A DNA stretch of 64,000 bases from Oncomelania hupensis (lineage: Eukaryota; Mollusca; Gastropoda; Littorinimorpha; Pomatiopsidae), in NCBI GenBank assembly GCA_036898135.1, contig CM072525.1, positions 50,576,790-50,640,789 on the forward strand, given 5' to 3'. The notes beneath the pieces are model-generated. The model saw nothing but the letters and a program-made list of their open reading frames with translations. It did not search any database and was not told where the DNA came from. Shown piece after piece: positions 1 through 11,547 of this stretch; positions within the stretch are counted from its first letter, which is position 1, and every line of letters begins with the position of its first letter. The position numbers were made by a program, and so were the translations under genes.

Positions 1-2033
1 CTCTTCATCATCTGGGCCTATAGCAATGAGACGTTCAACTCTCTTCCTCATATGGGCCTATAGCAATGAGACGTTCAACTCTCTTCCTCATTTGGGCCTA
101 TAGCAATGAGACGTTCAACTCTCTTCATCATATGGGCCTATAGCAATGAGACGTTCAACTCTCTTCATCATCTGGGCCTATAGCAATGAGACGTTCAACT
201 CTCTTCATCATCTGGGCCTATAGCAATGAGACGTTCAACTCTCTTCATCATCTGGGCCTATAGCAATGAGACGTTCAACTCTCTTCATCATCTGGGCCTA
301 TAGCAATGAGACGTTCAACTCTCTTCATCATCTGGGCCTATAGCAATGAGACGTTCAACTATCTTCATCATCTGGGCCTATAGCAATGAGAGGTTCAACT
401 CTCTTCATCATCTGGGTCTATGGCAATGAGACGTTCAACTCTCTTCATCATCTGGGCCTATGGCAATGAGACGTTCAACTCTCTTCCTCATCTGGGCCTA
501 TGGCAATGAGACGTTCAACTCTCTTCATCATCTGGGCCTATAGCAATGAGGCCTTCAACTCTCTTCATCATCTGGGCCTATGGCAATGAGACGTTCAACT
601 CTCTTCCTCATCTGGGCCTATAGCAATGAGACGTTCAACTCTCTTCATCATCTGGGCCTATAGCAATGAGACGTTCAACTCTCTTCATCATCTGGGCCTA
701 TGGCAATGAGACGTTCAACTCTCTTCATCATCTGGGCCTATGGCAATGAGACGTTCAACTCTCTTCATCATATGGGCCTATAGCAATGAGACGTTCAACT
801 CTCTTCATCATCTGGGCCTATAGCAATGAGACTTTCAACTCTCTTCATCATCTGGGCCTATAGCAATGAGACGTTCAACTCTCTTCATCATCTGGGCCTA
901 TGGCAACGAGACGTTCAACTCTCTTCATCATCTGGGCCTATAGCAACGAGACGTTCAACTCTCTTCATCATCTGGGCCTATAGCAACGAGACGTTCAACT
1001 CTCTTCATCATCTGGGCCTATAGCAATGAGACGTTCAACTCTCTTCATCATCTGGGCCTATGGCAATGAGACGTTCAACTCTCTTCATCATATGGGCCTA
1101 TAGCAATGAGACGTTCAACTCTCTTCATCATCTGGGCCTATAGCAATGAGACGTTCAACTCTCTTCATCATCTGGGCCTATAGCAATGAGACGTTCAACT
1201 CTCTTCATCATCTGGGCCTATGGCAACGAGACGTTCAACTCTCTTCATCATCTGGGCCTATAGCAACGAGACGTTCAACTCTCTTCATCATCTGGGCCTA
1301 TAGCAACGAGACGTTCAACTCTCTTCATCATCTGGGCCTATAGCAATGAGACGTTCAACTCTCTTCATCATCTGGGCCTATAGCAATGAGACGTTCAACT
1401 CTCATCATCATCTGGGCCTATAGCAATGAGGCGATCAACTCTCATCATCATCTGGGCCTATAGCAATGAGACGTTCAACTCTCTTCATCATCTGGGCCTA
1501 TAGCAATGATACGTTCAACTCCCTTCATCATCTGGGCCTATAGCAATGAGACGTTCAACTCTCTTCATCATCTGGGCCTATAGCAATGAGAGGATCAACT
1601 TTCTTCATCATCTGGGCCTATGGCAATGAGACGTTCAACTCTCTTCATCATCTGGGCCTATAGCAATGAGACGTTCAACTCTCTTCATCATATGGCCCTA
1701 TAGCAATGAGAGGTTCAACTTTCTTCATCATCTGGGCCTATAGCAATGAGACGTTCAACTCTCTTCATCATCTGGGCCTATAGCAATGAGACGTTCAACT
1801 CTCTTCATCATCTGGGCCTATAGTAATGAGACGTTCAACTCTCTTCATCATCTGGGCCTATAGCAATGAGACGTTCAACTCTCTTCATCATCTGGGCCTA
1901 TAGCAATGAGACGTTCAACTCTCTTCATCATCTGGGCCTATAGCAATGAGACGTTCAACTCTCTTCATCATCTGGGCCTATAGCAATGAGACGTTCAACT
2001 CTTTTCATCATCTGGGCCTATATCAATGCAGGA
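1..2033. repeat. 40-bp satellite array
   Basis: About 50 head-to-tail copies of a 40-bp unit, recognisable by ATCTGGGCCTATAGCAATGA, run from the window edge to about 2033. Copies differ by point changes only (TAGCAATG/TGGCAATG, CATCATCT/CATCATAT, CAATGAG/CAACGAG), and no unit is out of register. The array is cut by the window edge, so its true length is unknown. Open frames through it are artefacts of a unit that has no stop in one phase. The last copy decays at 2020-2033, where unique sequence starts. Confidence 0.97.
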
Positions 2034-2177
2034 ATAAGCACTGAACGTATGACTGGCGCAGTTTTACTTTCTTTCTCGAATTACTGCTCTGCCTCTTGCT
2101 CTTGCTAGACACTTTGCTAGCTTGATGTGGAGAGATAATGAACTGCACTAGGTTTCAGTCATTTGAAATCTCCTAAT

Positions 2178-2190
2178 CTACCAAACTGAG
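2178..2190 (-). CDS. Unknown gene, candidate terminal exon
   Basis: After acceptor TTTTATGTCGCAG, 13 nt in the right phase complete the split Ser codon, add Ser-Val-Trp and reach TAG. This is the nearest acceptor that closes the frame cleanly, but such a short exon cannot be confirmed from sequence alone. Confidence 0.25.
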
Positions 2191-2283
2191 CTGCGACATA
2201 AAAAGCAATTGTCTTTTAAAAAACTAAAGACTAAGTACAGTAAATGATTAAGCTTGAGACTCATATGTTGTATGTTGTCCTAC

Positions 2284-2717
2284 CTGGAGTTTACTCTGAC
2301 CACCACAGCTTCTCTAGGCTGGATGTGCACGTAGAACACATGGTCTATACACCTTTCAGCGCCGTCTAGAGAATCCAGTCGATGTTCTCTGAGATGAGAA
2401 GAATAGATACTGCGCATCAGCTCGTCATCCTGCAAGACCCTGTTGCCGCTGGTCAGCCACACTGATTTGCCCTCCTTCGATTCATTAATAATGGCTTCTG
2501 TGTCCATGACCACTACGAGCTTGTCCTTGACCTCTCTGACGTAATCGGTGTTGTTGCATTCCATGAAGAAGGTGAGCTCCGTGTGCTGGCTGAAGCGCAG
2601 GATGAACTTGAGAGTGAAGGTCTCCACTTGAACCAGCTCCAAGTGGTCAAAGTCGACCAGTTCAAAGGGAGATGTAGCAGGCTGGTCAAACCTAGTTCCG
2701 TTCTTCAGCAGACACAC
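2284..2717 (-). CDS. Unknown gene, exon 5 (ubiquitin-like C-terminal region)
   Basis: Acceptor GGTCTGACAG|GTG and donor AACTCCAG|GTAGGA enclose 434 nt of open frame. It encodes a beta-rich region (LELVQVETFTLKFILRFS, TELTFFMECN) followed by the ubiquitin-like pattern described for the locus. The frame closes five bases past the donor, so either the GTAGGA donor is used or the protein ends at that in-frame TAG. Confidence 0.72.
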
Positions 2718-2885
2718 CTGTCAGACCAAGTTCAGGTGTCATTTAACAACACATCCGCTATTAGTGTTGTAGTCCTAATGGTCAGTTACGGACTTTCTCT
2801 CTCAAGTCTTATCCCGCAAGGATGCTTTTACTCGCCTGATGTTGTATGGTAGCCTACGACAGCTGTTCAATAACAGCCCTCAGCA

Positions 2886-3070
2886 AGGGAGGTAGTATTC
2901 AGTGTGACCCATCCCATCCCCTCTCCTGTCTGTTTGAACTTCTTCCTCATAAACGAGGATTCCGCTGTGCTTGCTCCAGAACACAAGAGGTACAAAAACA
3001 CCTTCATTCCTACCGCCATCTCCTTGTTGAATGAAAACTTTGCCAGAATGGCTTCCTCGTACTCTCTTGG
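2886..3070 (+). pseudogene. LINE reverse-transcriptase C-terminal fragment (CR1/L2-like type)
   Basis: Frames here read DPSHPL..LFELLPHKRGFRC and then, after a frame change, RYKNTFIPTAISLLNE. This is the tail pattern (HPL.ELLPSGRR...K.SFIP.AI.LLN) seen at the C-terminus of many invertebrate non-LTR reverse transcriptases. It is broken by at least one frameshift and followed by a (TG)n tract. It lies in the last intron region of the unknown gene. Confidence 0.5.
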
Positions 3071-3127
3071 TGCTTGTGTGTTCAACTGCCTTGCTGCGCA
3101 TTTCATTTCATACATCCCTTCTGACCA

Positions 3128-3192
3128 TGCTGTGTGTGTGGGGGGTGGGGTGTGTGTGCGTGTGTGTGTGTGTGTTTGTGTGTGTATGTGTG
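3128..3192. repeat. (TG)n microsatellite
   Basis: Imperfect TG dinucleotide run with a G-rich interruption. It follows the LINE fragment. Confidence 0.9.
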
Positions 3193-3486
3193 CAATTAGT
3201 CTATATCTACGACTTTATTATTATTGCTATTATTATTAGTATTGCTGTTATTATTATTATAGTATTACATGTATTAGTACTGTGTAATGGCTATAATTGC
3301 TTGCCTTGACTATGATAACTGCTTTCCATGATGAAAACAGCTGGCCTATGATGCGATTGCTCGTTGTGGTATAATTTTGTCATGTGCATTACGTGATATG
3401 AATAAGAATTATTTCGTCCTTCCTGACGTAGCGTCTCCTCTGAGTAATTTAGTTCTGTCAACCAAATGAAATTAAATATAAATTTG

Positions 3487-3582
3487 CTATGTGTGTATAT
3501 GTATGTGTGTATATGTATGTGTGTATATGTTTGTGTGTATATGTATGTGTGTATATGTATGTGTGTATATGTATGTGTGTAT
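3487..3582. repeat. TGTGTGTATATGTA minisatellite
   Basis: Alternating TGTGTGTATA and TGTATG blocks, about seven copies of a 16-bp period, in an intron of the unknown gene. Confidence 0.85.
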
Positions 3583-3674
3583 TAGTAGTAAGAAAGAACT
3601 GGAAGAGTTTGTGTGTTGTAATGATTTTATGTATTATTCTTTTTTATTTTAACTTTGTTCTTCTTTTCTTGTTC

Positions 3675-4250
3675 ATTACATTACATTACATGATTATTGC
3701 TTTTGGTCCAGCGGACTCTTCCGAGCCAAATCAGGACCGGACAACCCCTGATTCGCATAAAAAAACATCTGCCAAAACAACCTTAGTGGTAAAACTGAAG
3801 GCTCTCCACCAGCCAGTCACTTTACAATAAAGACATCCCACGCAGGGGACGCTGAGGCTATACTCTAATTTATCGAACCCCCGTTTACAAAAACAAAATA
3901 GAATACAAACATCATTATAAATTATCAACAAAACACATACATATAAAATGCCTACATTGCTAAATAATAACATCATAGGAAGCCCTAGTGACCACCTGGC
4001 AGAAAGCGTCCAATATTCCCAAGCTGATCCAACAGACCTCACACACAAATAAGGAGTCTTGTCCCTGAAGAGTTTTCAAGAAAAAAGGTATGTGGCTGGT
4101 CTAGCGAAGAAGGAGATTGTACAGCTGATTGATAGAACAGTGCAGGAATGAGAAAGAACAAATGAGAAAGACAGCGACAGTGCGAATTTAAAGCACTACA
4201 TTTCTAGAAAGTGGGGATACTATTTATACTGAAACCCCCGGCACCCCAAC
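3675..4250 (-). mobile_element. Short retroposon family R, copy 1
   Basis: A full-size minus-strand copy of a roughly 560-600 bp element that recurs seven times in this window. Its head reads GTGCCGGGGGTTTCAGTATA. Its 3' end reads CCGCTGGACC-AAAGCAATAATC followed by a short (AATGT)n or (AATC)n tail. No long open frame is conserved. Other copies have 9-14 bp target duplications, so it moves by target-primed reverse transcription as a non-autonomous retroposon. No good Pol III box A/B pair is visible in the family. Confidence 0.85.
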
Positions 4251-4579
4251 GGGGGTTTTCTTGTTCTCTGAGATGCAGTGTGCTGTATGATTGTGGGTAA
4301 GAAAGATTGGTTGACTTGACTTGACTTTAGTGGTGTAGGCTTACGGATACCTCAGGGCTGTGTTGCGGACGAGCTAGTGACGAGCTCAGACACAGCGAGG
4401 TGAGTGACAGAAATTATTCAGAAATCAACCACCATAATCCATTCATAAGGGACTTAATTCAAGCGAGAGTGATCGTACTTCTGATATGGCGCGAAATTTT
4501 GAACAAACAAGTCCGATAAAACTACAGCGATTCAAACAGTGAAAGTTCTAAGACTTAAAATGTTCTCAATTTGTAGAAG

Positions 4580-5385
4580 TTACATTACATTCCATGGTTA
4601 TTGCTTTAGGTCCAGCGGACTCTTCCGAGCCAAATCAGGACCAAAAAATCAATACCACAACTTCGCTGAAAGAGGACTCGCACCTGATCAACTAAAAGAT
4701 CTGCCGAAACAACCCTAGTGGTAACACTGAAGGCACTCCACTAGCCAGTCACTTTACAATAAAGACATCCCACACAGGGGACGCTGAGGCTATACTGTAA
4801 TTTATCGAGCCCCCGTTTACAAAAACAAAATAGAATACAAACATCATTATAAAATATCAACAAAACACATACATATAAAATGCTTACATTGCCAAATAAT
4901 AACAGCATATGAAGCCCCAGTGACCACCTGGCAGAAAGCGTCCAATATTCCCAAGCTGATCCAACAGACCTCACACACAATTGAGGAGTTTTGTTCCGAA
5001 GAGTTTTCAAGAAAAAGGGTAGGTTACTGGTCTGGCGAAGAAGATGTTGTTTGTAGATTATAGTCACACGACACTTTCGCATATAGGTGACTACTGGACC
5101 GATTTATACTGACACCAGCGGGCCAGTTGTTGGTAAAGGGGAAAATAATATGATCACACGTTGACCAATCCGGGATTCGAACCAGCGACCTTTCGGTTAC
5201 TAGCAAGACGCTCTTACCAACTGAGCTACCCGGCCCCAACGAAGAAGAAGATAGTATAGTAGATTGATAGAACAGAGTAGGAATGAAAAAGAACAAAGAG
5301 AAAGACAGCGACAGTGCGAATTTAAAGCACTACATTAATTTCCAGAAAGTGGGGATACTATTTATACTGAAACCCCCGGCACCGC
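4580..5385 (-). mobile_element. Short retroposon family R, copy 2, split by a SINE
   Basis: A second minus-strand copy, 330 bp beyond copy 1. It is interrupted at 5045-5239 by a tRNA-headed SINE in the same orientation. Joining 4580-5044 to 5249-5385 restores the element pattern, so the SINE is younger. Confidence 0.85.
5045..5239 (-). mobile_element. SINE-1 (tRNA head, AAC tail), copy 1
   Basis: The minus strand carries the Pol III box A-like GTAGCTCAGTTGGTAAGAGC and box B GGTTCGAATCC, a body with CAGTATAAATCGG, and a short AAC-type tail. The flanking CGAAGAAGA at 5036-5044 and 5240-5248 is a 9-bp target duplication within retroposon R copy 2. Confidence 0.88.
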
Positions 5386-5440
5386 CACGGTAGAAGGAAC
5401 AGCTGCATTGAACAGTATTATCAGAGAATCACCATCACCG

Positions 5441-5451
5441 CCACCACCACC

Positions 5452-5521
<70 letters not shown>

Positions 5522-5550
5522 ATCATCATCATCATCATCATCACCACCAT
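5441..5550. repeat. (ATC)n microsatellite
   Basis: About 30 ATC units with CAC interruptions. It abuts the exon 4 donor of the unknown gene. The poly-Ser and poly-Asp frames across it are artefacts. Confidence 0.95.
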
Positions 5551-5573
5551 CTGGGCAAAGAACTTTGGTCTAC

Positions 5574-5827
5574 CTGTTTTAATGAAGAAGAGATGCTGAG
5601 TTGCTGCATTAGCCACTGCTGGAATTTGGTCACCGTCTGGAACCTTCTGTTTGCTGGATCCGTGACCAGGCAGCCGGTGGTCATTCGGTAAGGCGTTGTA
5701 ACAATCAAGTAAAAATTGTCACGGAGAGTTCCGATAACTACGGCAGCTTCATTTCCTAATTGGATGACCACAATGTCATCATCTCGGCACTGCTGCTCTT
5801 GGGCCACACGGTGCTGTAGGTCGTCCA
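5574..5827 (-). CDS. Unknown gene, exon 4
   Basis: Acceptor CCCATTACAG|TG and donor AAACAG|GTAGAC enclose 254 nt. It encodes a compact alpha/beta-looking block (IVVIQLGNEAAVVIGTL, then FYLIVTTPYRMTTGCLV, then FQTVTKFQQWLMQQL). The (ATC)n run directly downstream lies in the intron, next to the donor. Confidence 0.72.
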
Positions 5828-5862
5828 CTGTAATGGGAAGTAATGTGGTTATGCAATATTAA

Positions 5863-5863
5863 C

Positions 5864-5934
<71 letters not shown>
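5863..5934. repeat. (AAT)n microsatellite
   Basis: About 24 AAT units immediately 5' of a LINE C-terminal fragment. Confidence 0.95.
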
Positions 5935-5935
<1 letters not shown>

Positions 5936-6150
5936 TTTAAAAGCTATATCTACTCCATCTACTCGACCCGCTCTCTCAACAGAGCTGACAAGATCCTCTC
6001 TGACCCTGCCCACCCCCTGTTCGAACTTCTCCCCTCTGGCCGCCGCTTTCGATCCTTCAGATCCCACACTTCCCGCTTTAAAGATTCCTTTTACCCTCAA
6101 ACTGTAAGATCTCTAAACGCCGCACCCTCCTCCCACCGCTGATCCCCCTG
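5936..6150 (+). pseudogene. LINE reverse-transcriptase C-terminal fragment
   Basis: The frame reads ADKILSDPAHPLFELLPSGRR, then RSHTSRFKDSFYPQTVRSLN, and ends at TGA. It is the same terminal RT pattern as at 2886 and 9985, here with an intact frame. Only the last 60 or so residues remain. Confidence 0.6.
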
Positions 6151-7850
6151 CCGTGCGCGCGCCCTGCTTCTCCCTACATGCTCGTACATCTATATCTATA
6201 TACTACAGCGACTATTATAATTTAGAAAGTTTTTGTGATCATTTTAGACTAGTCATTTGTGTTTTACTATATCTATCTGTTTATCTGTTAATGTTGGGAA
6301 TGCTTGTGTGAGTGTGTGTGGTTGTGCATACATGTGTGTATCTGTTTATGTAGGTATGTGTGCGTGTGTGTAAGAAAGAGAGAAAGAGTGACGGAGAGAA
6401 AGAGAGAGAGAGATGTTGTTAAATCTAAAACATTTCGTCATTGTCCAACACCAAATAATATTCCGATTGTTGTATCTATTACATGTCAATTGGCGAAATA
6501 AATTCCTGTTATCCTGTTATACACAGGACCCAAACACAACCAAAAGAAGCTTGCTGTGGGTAAAACATGGATGTAAAGCAAGAACCGCAATCAGCAAGAT
6601 TAAACTATAAGGAGTGGGAGAGGAAGTTTTTATTTTGGACAATAGACTGGAACATTACTTTAAACAGTGACATTCATCCGACCTCCCTCCCAACCAAAGT
6701 GATGTTGCTAGAAATTTTCAGCATAGGCCATTTGGCCGATTCAGTCACAAACCTTTAGGACATTTTGAAAATCTTTCGGCCATCATTTTGACTTCTTTCC
6801 AACACCAAACGAGAGGTCACTGATAAGTTTTGCGTTTCTTTTTTTGGTGGCATTTCGAAAACGAAACGTTTTATTGCCGGAAGCACGCCGTTCGCAACAA
6901 GGGACGTTACTCTAACTCTCTCTGCTGATGCATGTGTCGTCTACTTGGCGCTTCCAATATTGTTCGACAATAACTCATAACGCCTTTATTTATCCGATAG
7001 GAAATTAATATGGCCAGAAGCAATAACAACTGAACAGACATGAAACAAGCAAACAAAAAACGGACAAATGGTGGTCGATTGAGGCGTAAAACCTTAGGAC
7101 AGCGGGCCGATCAGAACATGTCTCTTTCGAACAGTTTGGAATTTTATCGGTGAATGGCCGATTTGCCGACGAAAACGACATCACTGCCACCCCCATCCTT
7201 ATGCACCCTCACTGGCCCTACTCTCCCGCCCCTTGGCTCCTCTCTTCCCCAAGCACCCAGTTTGAAAACAATACATTTCGTACCATCACTTAAACCCTCG
7301 GTCCGTATGAGAGGAGAGAATTCATAAAATCCTCTGTCCGTTTGCGTCCTGAGATCTAGCAGTATGAATCCCTGCAAACTGTTTCTACTGTTGAAAGGAG
7401 CCTGTGCTGCAACGACTGTGGACATCTGCGGTGCCGTATGCCATTCTGAAGCACATGGAATCCAACAACCACAACACTAATTCAGCATAATACCATTGCA
7501 TCACTTTTAATGGCATGGATGTTCCTAAAGTTGAAGCTAATAGGCACACAACCATTATCATCACACGCACACAAACACACACTGACACATACACACACAA
7601 ACACACCGCGTAACAACAACGAAAACGCATAAGGCAAGTACAATTATGGAACTTTAAAGGAAAATGGTAAAATCGACCATTTACCGTTATAACATTTTAC
7701 AATCAAGCAATTGTTAAACTAAGATATCTTGTTCTTTATTTGTATTGTTAACAAAGATATATTGTTTCTTTATTAGTGTCTAGAGAGCGACGCTATAAGC
7801 TTCGGCGTCTCACATTCATATGCGGGCGCCTGTAGGAGGTTATGTTACGT
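6151..7850. other. Intron sequence without recognised feature
   Basis: Part of intron 3 of the unknown gene. It contains a short TG-rich and GA-rich stretch (6304-6415), a CA-rich stretch (7560-7610) and nothing else I can name. Confidence 0.6.
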
Positions 7851-7852
7851 AC

Positions 7853-8054
7853 TCCTTCCGTTCTGCGTCTCTGCTGTGCCGAAAGAGGACAGGTAGGTGG
7901 AGCCAGGGCCGGAATAGGGATAGCCAGTGTGGTTTCTGGAGGCAGACTCTGCGTAGACCGAGGTTTCTTCGTCTGGCGATGATGTCTCACGAAAGGCAGT
8001 TCCGCCTCCCAGATTGTTAAGCAATGGGACTGGTGACGACAGCTCTTCAAGGTC
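7853..8054 (-). CDS. Unknown gene, exon 3
   Basis: Acceptor CTTGTGTCCAG|GAC and donor GGA AGG A|GTACGT enclose 202 nt. This exon is hidden in a frame with no start codon. It is needed because exons 2 and 4 have incompatible phases without it, and it supplies exactly the missing single base. The product is acidic and Ser/Tyr/Gly-rich, and looks disordered. Confidence 0.65.
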
Positions 8055-8139
8055 CTGGACACAAGATAGGCTTCAGTGCTATTTGTCTTATTGCGAGGGA
8101 GAGCAGTGTGTGTTAGTTTTTTGAGGTTACCCCGTCTCT

Positions 8140-8290
8140 TTTATTTAATAGCTCTTTATGTAGCGCTTTTCTAGCTCAAGCGCTGCTCAAGGCGCTGGCT
8201 GAAACAAGATCTAACTCAAGCCACCTAAGGCGCCTTCCTGCCTTTGGCGCACAATCCTGGGCCCTGGCTCTTGGGCGACCGGGAAAGTTA
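8140..8290 (-). mobile_element. SINE-3 fragment
   Basis: The reverse complement contains the family core AGCGCCTTGAGCAGC.GAGCT and GCGCT.TATAA followed by an AATAAA-type tail. It lies in intron 2 of the unknown gene. Confidence 0.75.
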
Positions 8291-8589
8291 GAGAGGGGAT
8301 CCATTGCTTGTTGATTGTACCATTGTGTAGCTGGCACTCATTAGTCTTTCTTGTCTTCATACTGTGGATTATACACAGTCAATGAGTTTTCATTGCGATT
8401 GTGAACCATTAGACTAGTTTGAATGTTTTGATTATGCCAGTAGTTCCTGTTGATGTTACAGCTTGATGTTTCGATTATATAAACAGGAACATTTGACAAC
8501 ATCAAAATATAGGTTACCAACTGCTTTCAGGTTTTGAATTCTTTCTTTGAAAAAGAAAAGAAAAGAAAAAAGAAGTGCTGTTAGCTTAC

Positions 8590-8860
8590 GTCTTGATGCA
8601 AGCAGACTTTCGAAAGTTGATTGTTCAGTTCGTCCACTGTAACGACAGCAATTACATTGTTGCAGGTGTTGTAGATGTCTGTGACACTGCTGGACTTGTT
8701 GTAGGCTCCGGCACTGACAAGTGAGTGAACAGATCCAGACCTTGGTCCTCTAGAACTACCACTCACAGACCCGCGGCCTGACATTATTGTTTGTCTTTCT
8801 CCACCTTCAAAGTCAGCGCTATTTTCCCTTCCATCCTCCGCTTCCAGGAGAACGGCCAGG
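8590..8860 (-). CDS. Unknown gene, exon 2
   Basis: Acceptor TGTGTGTTAG|C and donor GAC|GTAAGC enclose 271 nt. The product is Ser/Gly-rich (SGRGSVSGSSRGPRSGS) and ends with a short hydrophobic stretch (NNVIAVVTVDELNNQL). That end resembles the start of exon 4 (VDEL versus MDDL), which hints at a repeated motif but is too short to prove it. Confidence 0.72.
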
Positions 8861-9478
8861 CTAACACACAAAATAACATCAGTAAAATTCTTTCATAAAA
8901 TAAAATACTAATAAATAAAATACACTAACTTAACTGTACTTTAATTTAATTAAATTACAGTACATTAACTAGCACAGCATTAAAAAGTTGTCACCGAAAA
9001 TGTAAAAGGAAAACAAATTACACAAGGGAGAAAACCTCATAAAGTTGCATTATGAACAATTGATACGAGTTGCTTCCCTTATACTAATAGAAAATCCCCA
9101 AACAGCTCTTTCTTCGTTCTTAACAAGCCTAACTACCACGGAAATGGGCCTACAGATTTCATGTTCAAATGCCGTAATTCCAACGATCCCATGTTAGGCC
9201 TAACCAACACTTTCCCTAATGCCTCTTTCTTTATGTTAATAGACAATGAACGAGTACGGCGTAGTTATTTAATTTTTCACCAAAAGGCCAAGTATAGGCC
9301 TGTCCCATGATTTAAGGCAACTGTAATGAAAGTAGTGCAAATAGAACTGGAATACTGCGCTCCCAGCTAGCTGCGACAGCCTCTTAAAGAGCTAACGAAA
9401 GCAAACAAAAGTAAGATTTCAAGCTGAATTGATCAGCAAATTACATCGTTGCTACCTAAAGAAAACTGTTGAACTTAC

Positions 9479-9525
9479 TTGGGGATTGACGATGGTGACT
9501 GTGGCAAAACTTGACTGGTGGCCAT
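9479..9525 (-). CDS. Unknown gene, exon 1 (start codon)
   Basis: ATG at 9525-9523 in a good context (CCAACATGG), 15 codons plus two bases (MATSQVLPQSPSSIP), then donor AA|GTAAGT. Phase 2 joins exactly to exon 2, where the split codon gives Asn. Confidence 0.68.
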
Positions 9526-9984
9526 GTTGGTTCCCTCTCACTGTGACACTGGGCGACATTAGTCCACGTTTCCTGTGCTAAAAAACTAGCGTAGGACAGC
9601 CATGAACCCCACTGACACTGAAATTACCATAACATAGCACTTCTGAGCGTATGCAAAACAACTAAAGTATTTGTTAGACTGCCTCCTTAATTCAATTTCA
9701 GAGAACTATCCCAACTTTTAGATGTGGCTATGGTGATACTAAATATAGCTCTCTAGATCACGAAGTATCCGGGTTGGTTTCCGGGAAAAGGTTGACGTTG
9801 ACGCTAAAAGATAAAATTAGGTTTGGGGGATTCCATTTAGCGGTGGCGGGAAAAAATCTGACATGTTCATCCAGACTGCCCAAATAAAAATAAGTCTACA
9901 TAGTCAAATAATTAATGTAATACAGCAAATGTAAAATAACTAATGTATTACAGCAAATGGTTAAAAAAATTGAGGTCAGATAAC

Positions 9985-10345
9985 GATTCAACGATTCAAC
10001 GAAGTTTATTGGCCAAATTGACATAAAACATGCACATGATGGAATATGTTGCGATGTGGCAGTAACATTCATAAAGCATACCTGCAAACACACGTTTACC
10101 AGCTAATAAAATACCGATCAAGCGTGCACACATACACACGCAAACAACAAATAGTAGAAATAAACAAGTAGGTGCCAGTGGATTATCACGTGACGTCAGT
10201 TACAGCATTATGAATTTGACATTATGAGGCATTTAAAGCGAGAGCAGCCTCTGGAAAAAAAGAATATCTAAAACGGTTTGTTCTGGTTTTGAGGGCTCTG
10301 AGGCGCCTGCCGGACGGGAGGAGCTCGAACAGATGGGGGTATCAT
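9985..10345 (-). pseudogene. LINE 3' fragment with RT C-terminal tail
   Basis: The minus strand near 10345-10225 reads LFELLPSGRRLRALKTRTNR and then FRYSFFPEAALALNAS before a stop, the end of a CR1/L2-like reverse transcriptase. The remaining bases to 9985 would be its 3' untranslated part. Confidence 0.55.
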
Positions 10346-10512
10346 AAGAAGCATAGATGTTACAAAAAATATTACAACAAATCCAGTTTTATTTCTAAGC
10401 AGTATCTGCACCTTTTCTGTGAAAGACACTGAACTCATTTTTGTAGGAACTTACCTCTTTAGGACCATAATCCGTAGTGCCTGTGTACCTCTAATCTTTA
10501 GTTCTCCATTTG

Positions 10513-10601
10513 TTTGTGTGTGTGTGTGTGTGTGTGTGCGTGCGTGTGTGTGTGTTGTGTGTGTGTGTGTGGGTGCGTGTGTGTGTGTGTGTGTGTGTGT
10601 G
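10513..10601. repeat. (TG)n microsatellite
   Basis: TG run with sparse C interruptions, between the two divergent genes. Confidence 0.93.
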
Positions 10602-10963
10602 ACCAAACTTGTACATGCATCAAGTCGGTTTTGAATAAAACTGATGTGTGTGGCTATTTTTGGTTTTATTTGCAGTAACCTTACCTGTCTTTTTATAAAC
10701 CTTTAGGCAAGATGTTCTGCCAATGTAAATTTTACTATCAGAGTTTGCAGAGGGGTGTGTTTGTGTGTGAGAGTGGGGGAGGGGGGAGAGCTAAAAAAGG
10801 ACTTTGAGCCCAAAACAACACTGTTTTCAGTACTCAAAATAATGCCCAGAATGCACCAGATTGCACAGATTTTATTATTTTCATATTTTTTGTCCGAAGG
10901 AGTGGGTGGCGGGGGAGAAGAGGGGGGGGGCGAGGGCTTGCGCTTGTGTCTTCGCCACTTCGC

Positions 10964-11023
<60 letters not shown>

Positions 11024-11050
11024 TGATGATGATGATGATGATGATGATCA
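10964..11050. repeat. (ATG)n microsatellite
   Basis: About 28 ATG units, broken once. It lies upstream of the PECR start. Confidence 0.95.
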
Positions 11051-11547
11051 ACGAGCAATAACAATGCTAGTGAGAGATCGAAGCAGGTGCGTCTTAATAA
11101 AGATGCTTTTTGAAGCTGCCAACTGTGGTAACATTTTTCAGGTCAACTTTAAAGATTCTGATGCTCATAGCTCATGTCTTAAACGGGTGAGTGCCAGATC
11201 AGCACTCGGATCAGATCAGAGGAGCACTTAATTCTTTCTACCCCACCCCAACCCCACCCCTCAAATCGGTTGGACACAATACGTTTCAGAATACATTTGA
11301 AATCTAACAATAGTGTTAAATCGGCAACACTAGTGCTCTGAAAAATGGCAAAAAGACTCTTTGAGCACATTGTACACAGGCTTGCGTATGAGAGAATCAG
11401 AGGCTGCATGCTGACTGCAAGTATCTATCATTCCACTGTATGTGCTACCTCTGTGCTATAGAGGATCCAACTTTAGGCCTACTGCTCTATGAGTGCCTTT
11501 AAAAGTCATGACCCTATGACAATCACGTGATCATAACAGACGGCAAA

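Larger units (their letters stand above)
2178..9525 (-). other. Spliced gene of unknown function (about 406 aa), five firm exons plus a candidate last exon
   Basis: Exons on the minus strand are 9525-9479, 8860-8590, 8054-7853, 5827-5574 and 2717-2284, with a possible terminal exon 2190-2178. Each internal border has AG/GT signals, and the phases (2, 0, 1, 0, 2) match with no stop codon. The N-terminal 180 residues are rich in Ser, Gly and acidic residues and look disordered. Exon 4 reads as a compact domain (DDDIVVIQLGNEAAVVIGTL). Exon 5 ends with a stretch resembling a ubiquitin-like fold (VREVKDKL, then NRVLQDDELMRSI, then HVFYVHI); that is inference from pattern only. No signal peptide or membrane segment is seen. 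I do not recognise the family. Its start codon faces that of the PECR gene about 2 kb away. Confidence 0.72.

Noticed and set aside
826..1343. Two identical 65-codon frames in the 40-bp array
   Set aside because: They follow from a repeat unit lacking stops in one phase; identical because of the 320-bp duplication.
1..2033. CRISPR-like array
   Set aside because: Units are contiguous with no spacers, in a eukaryotic genome.
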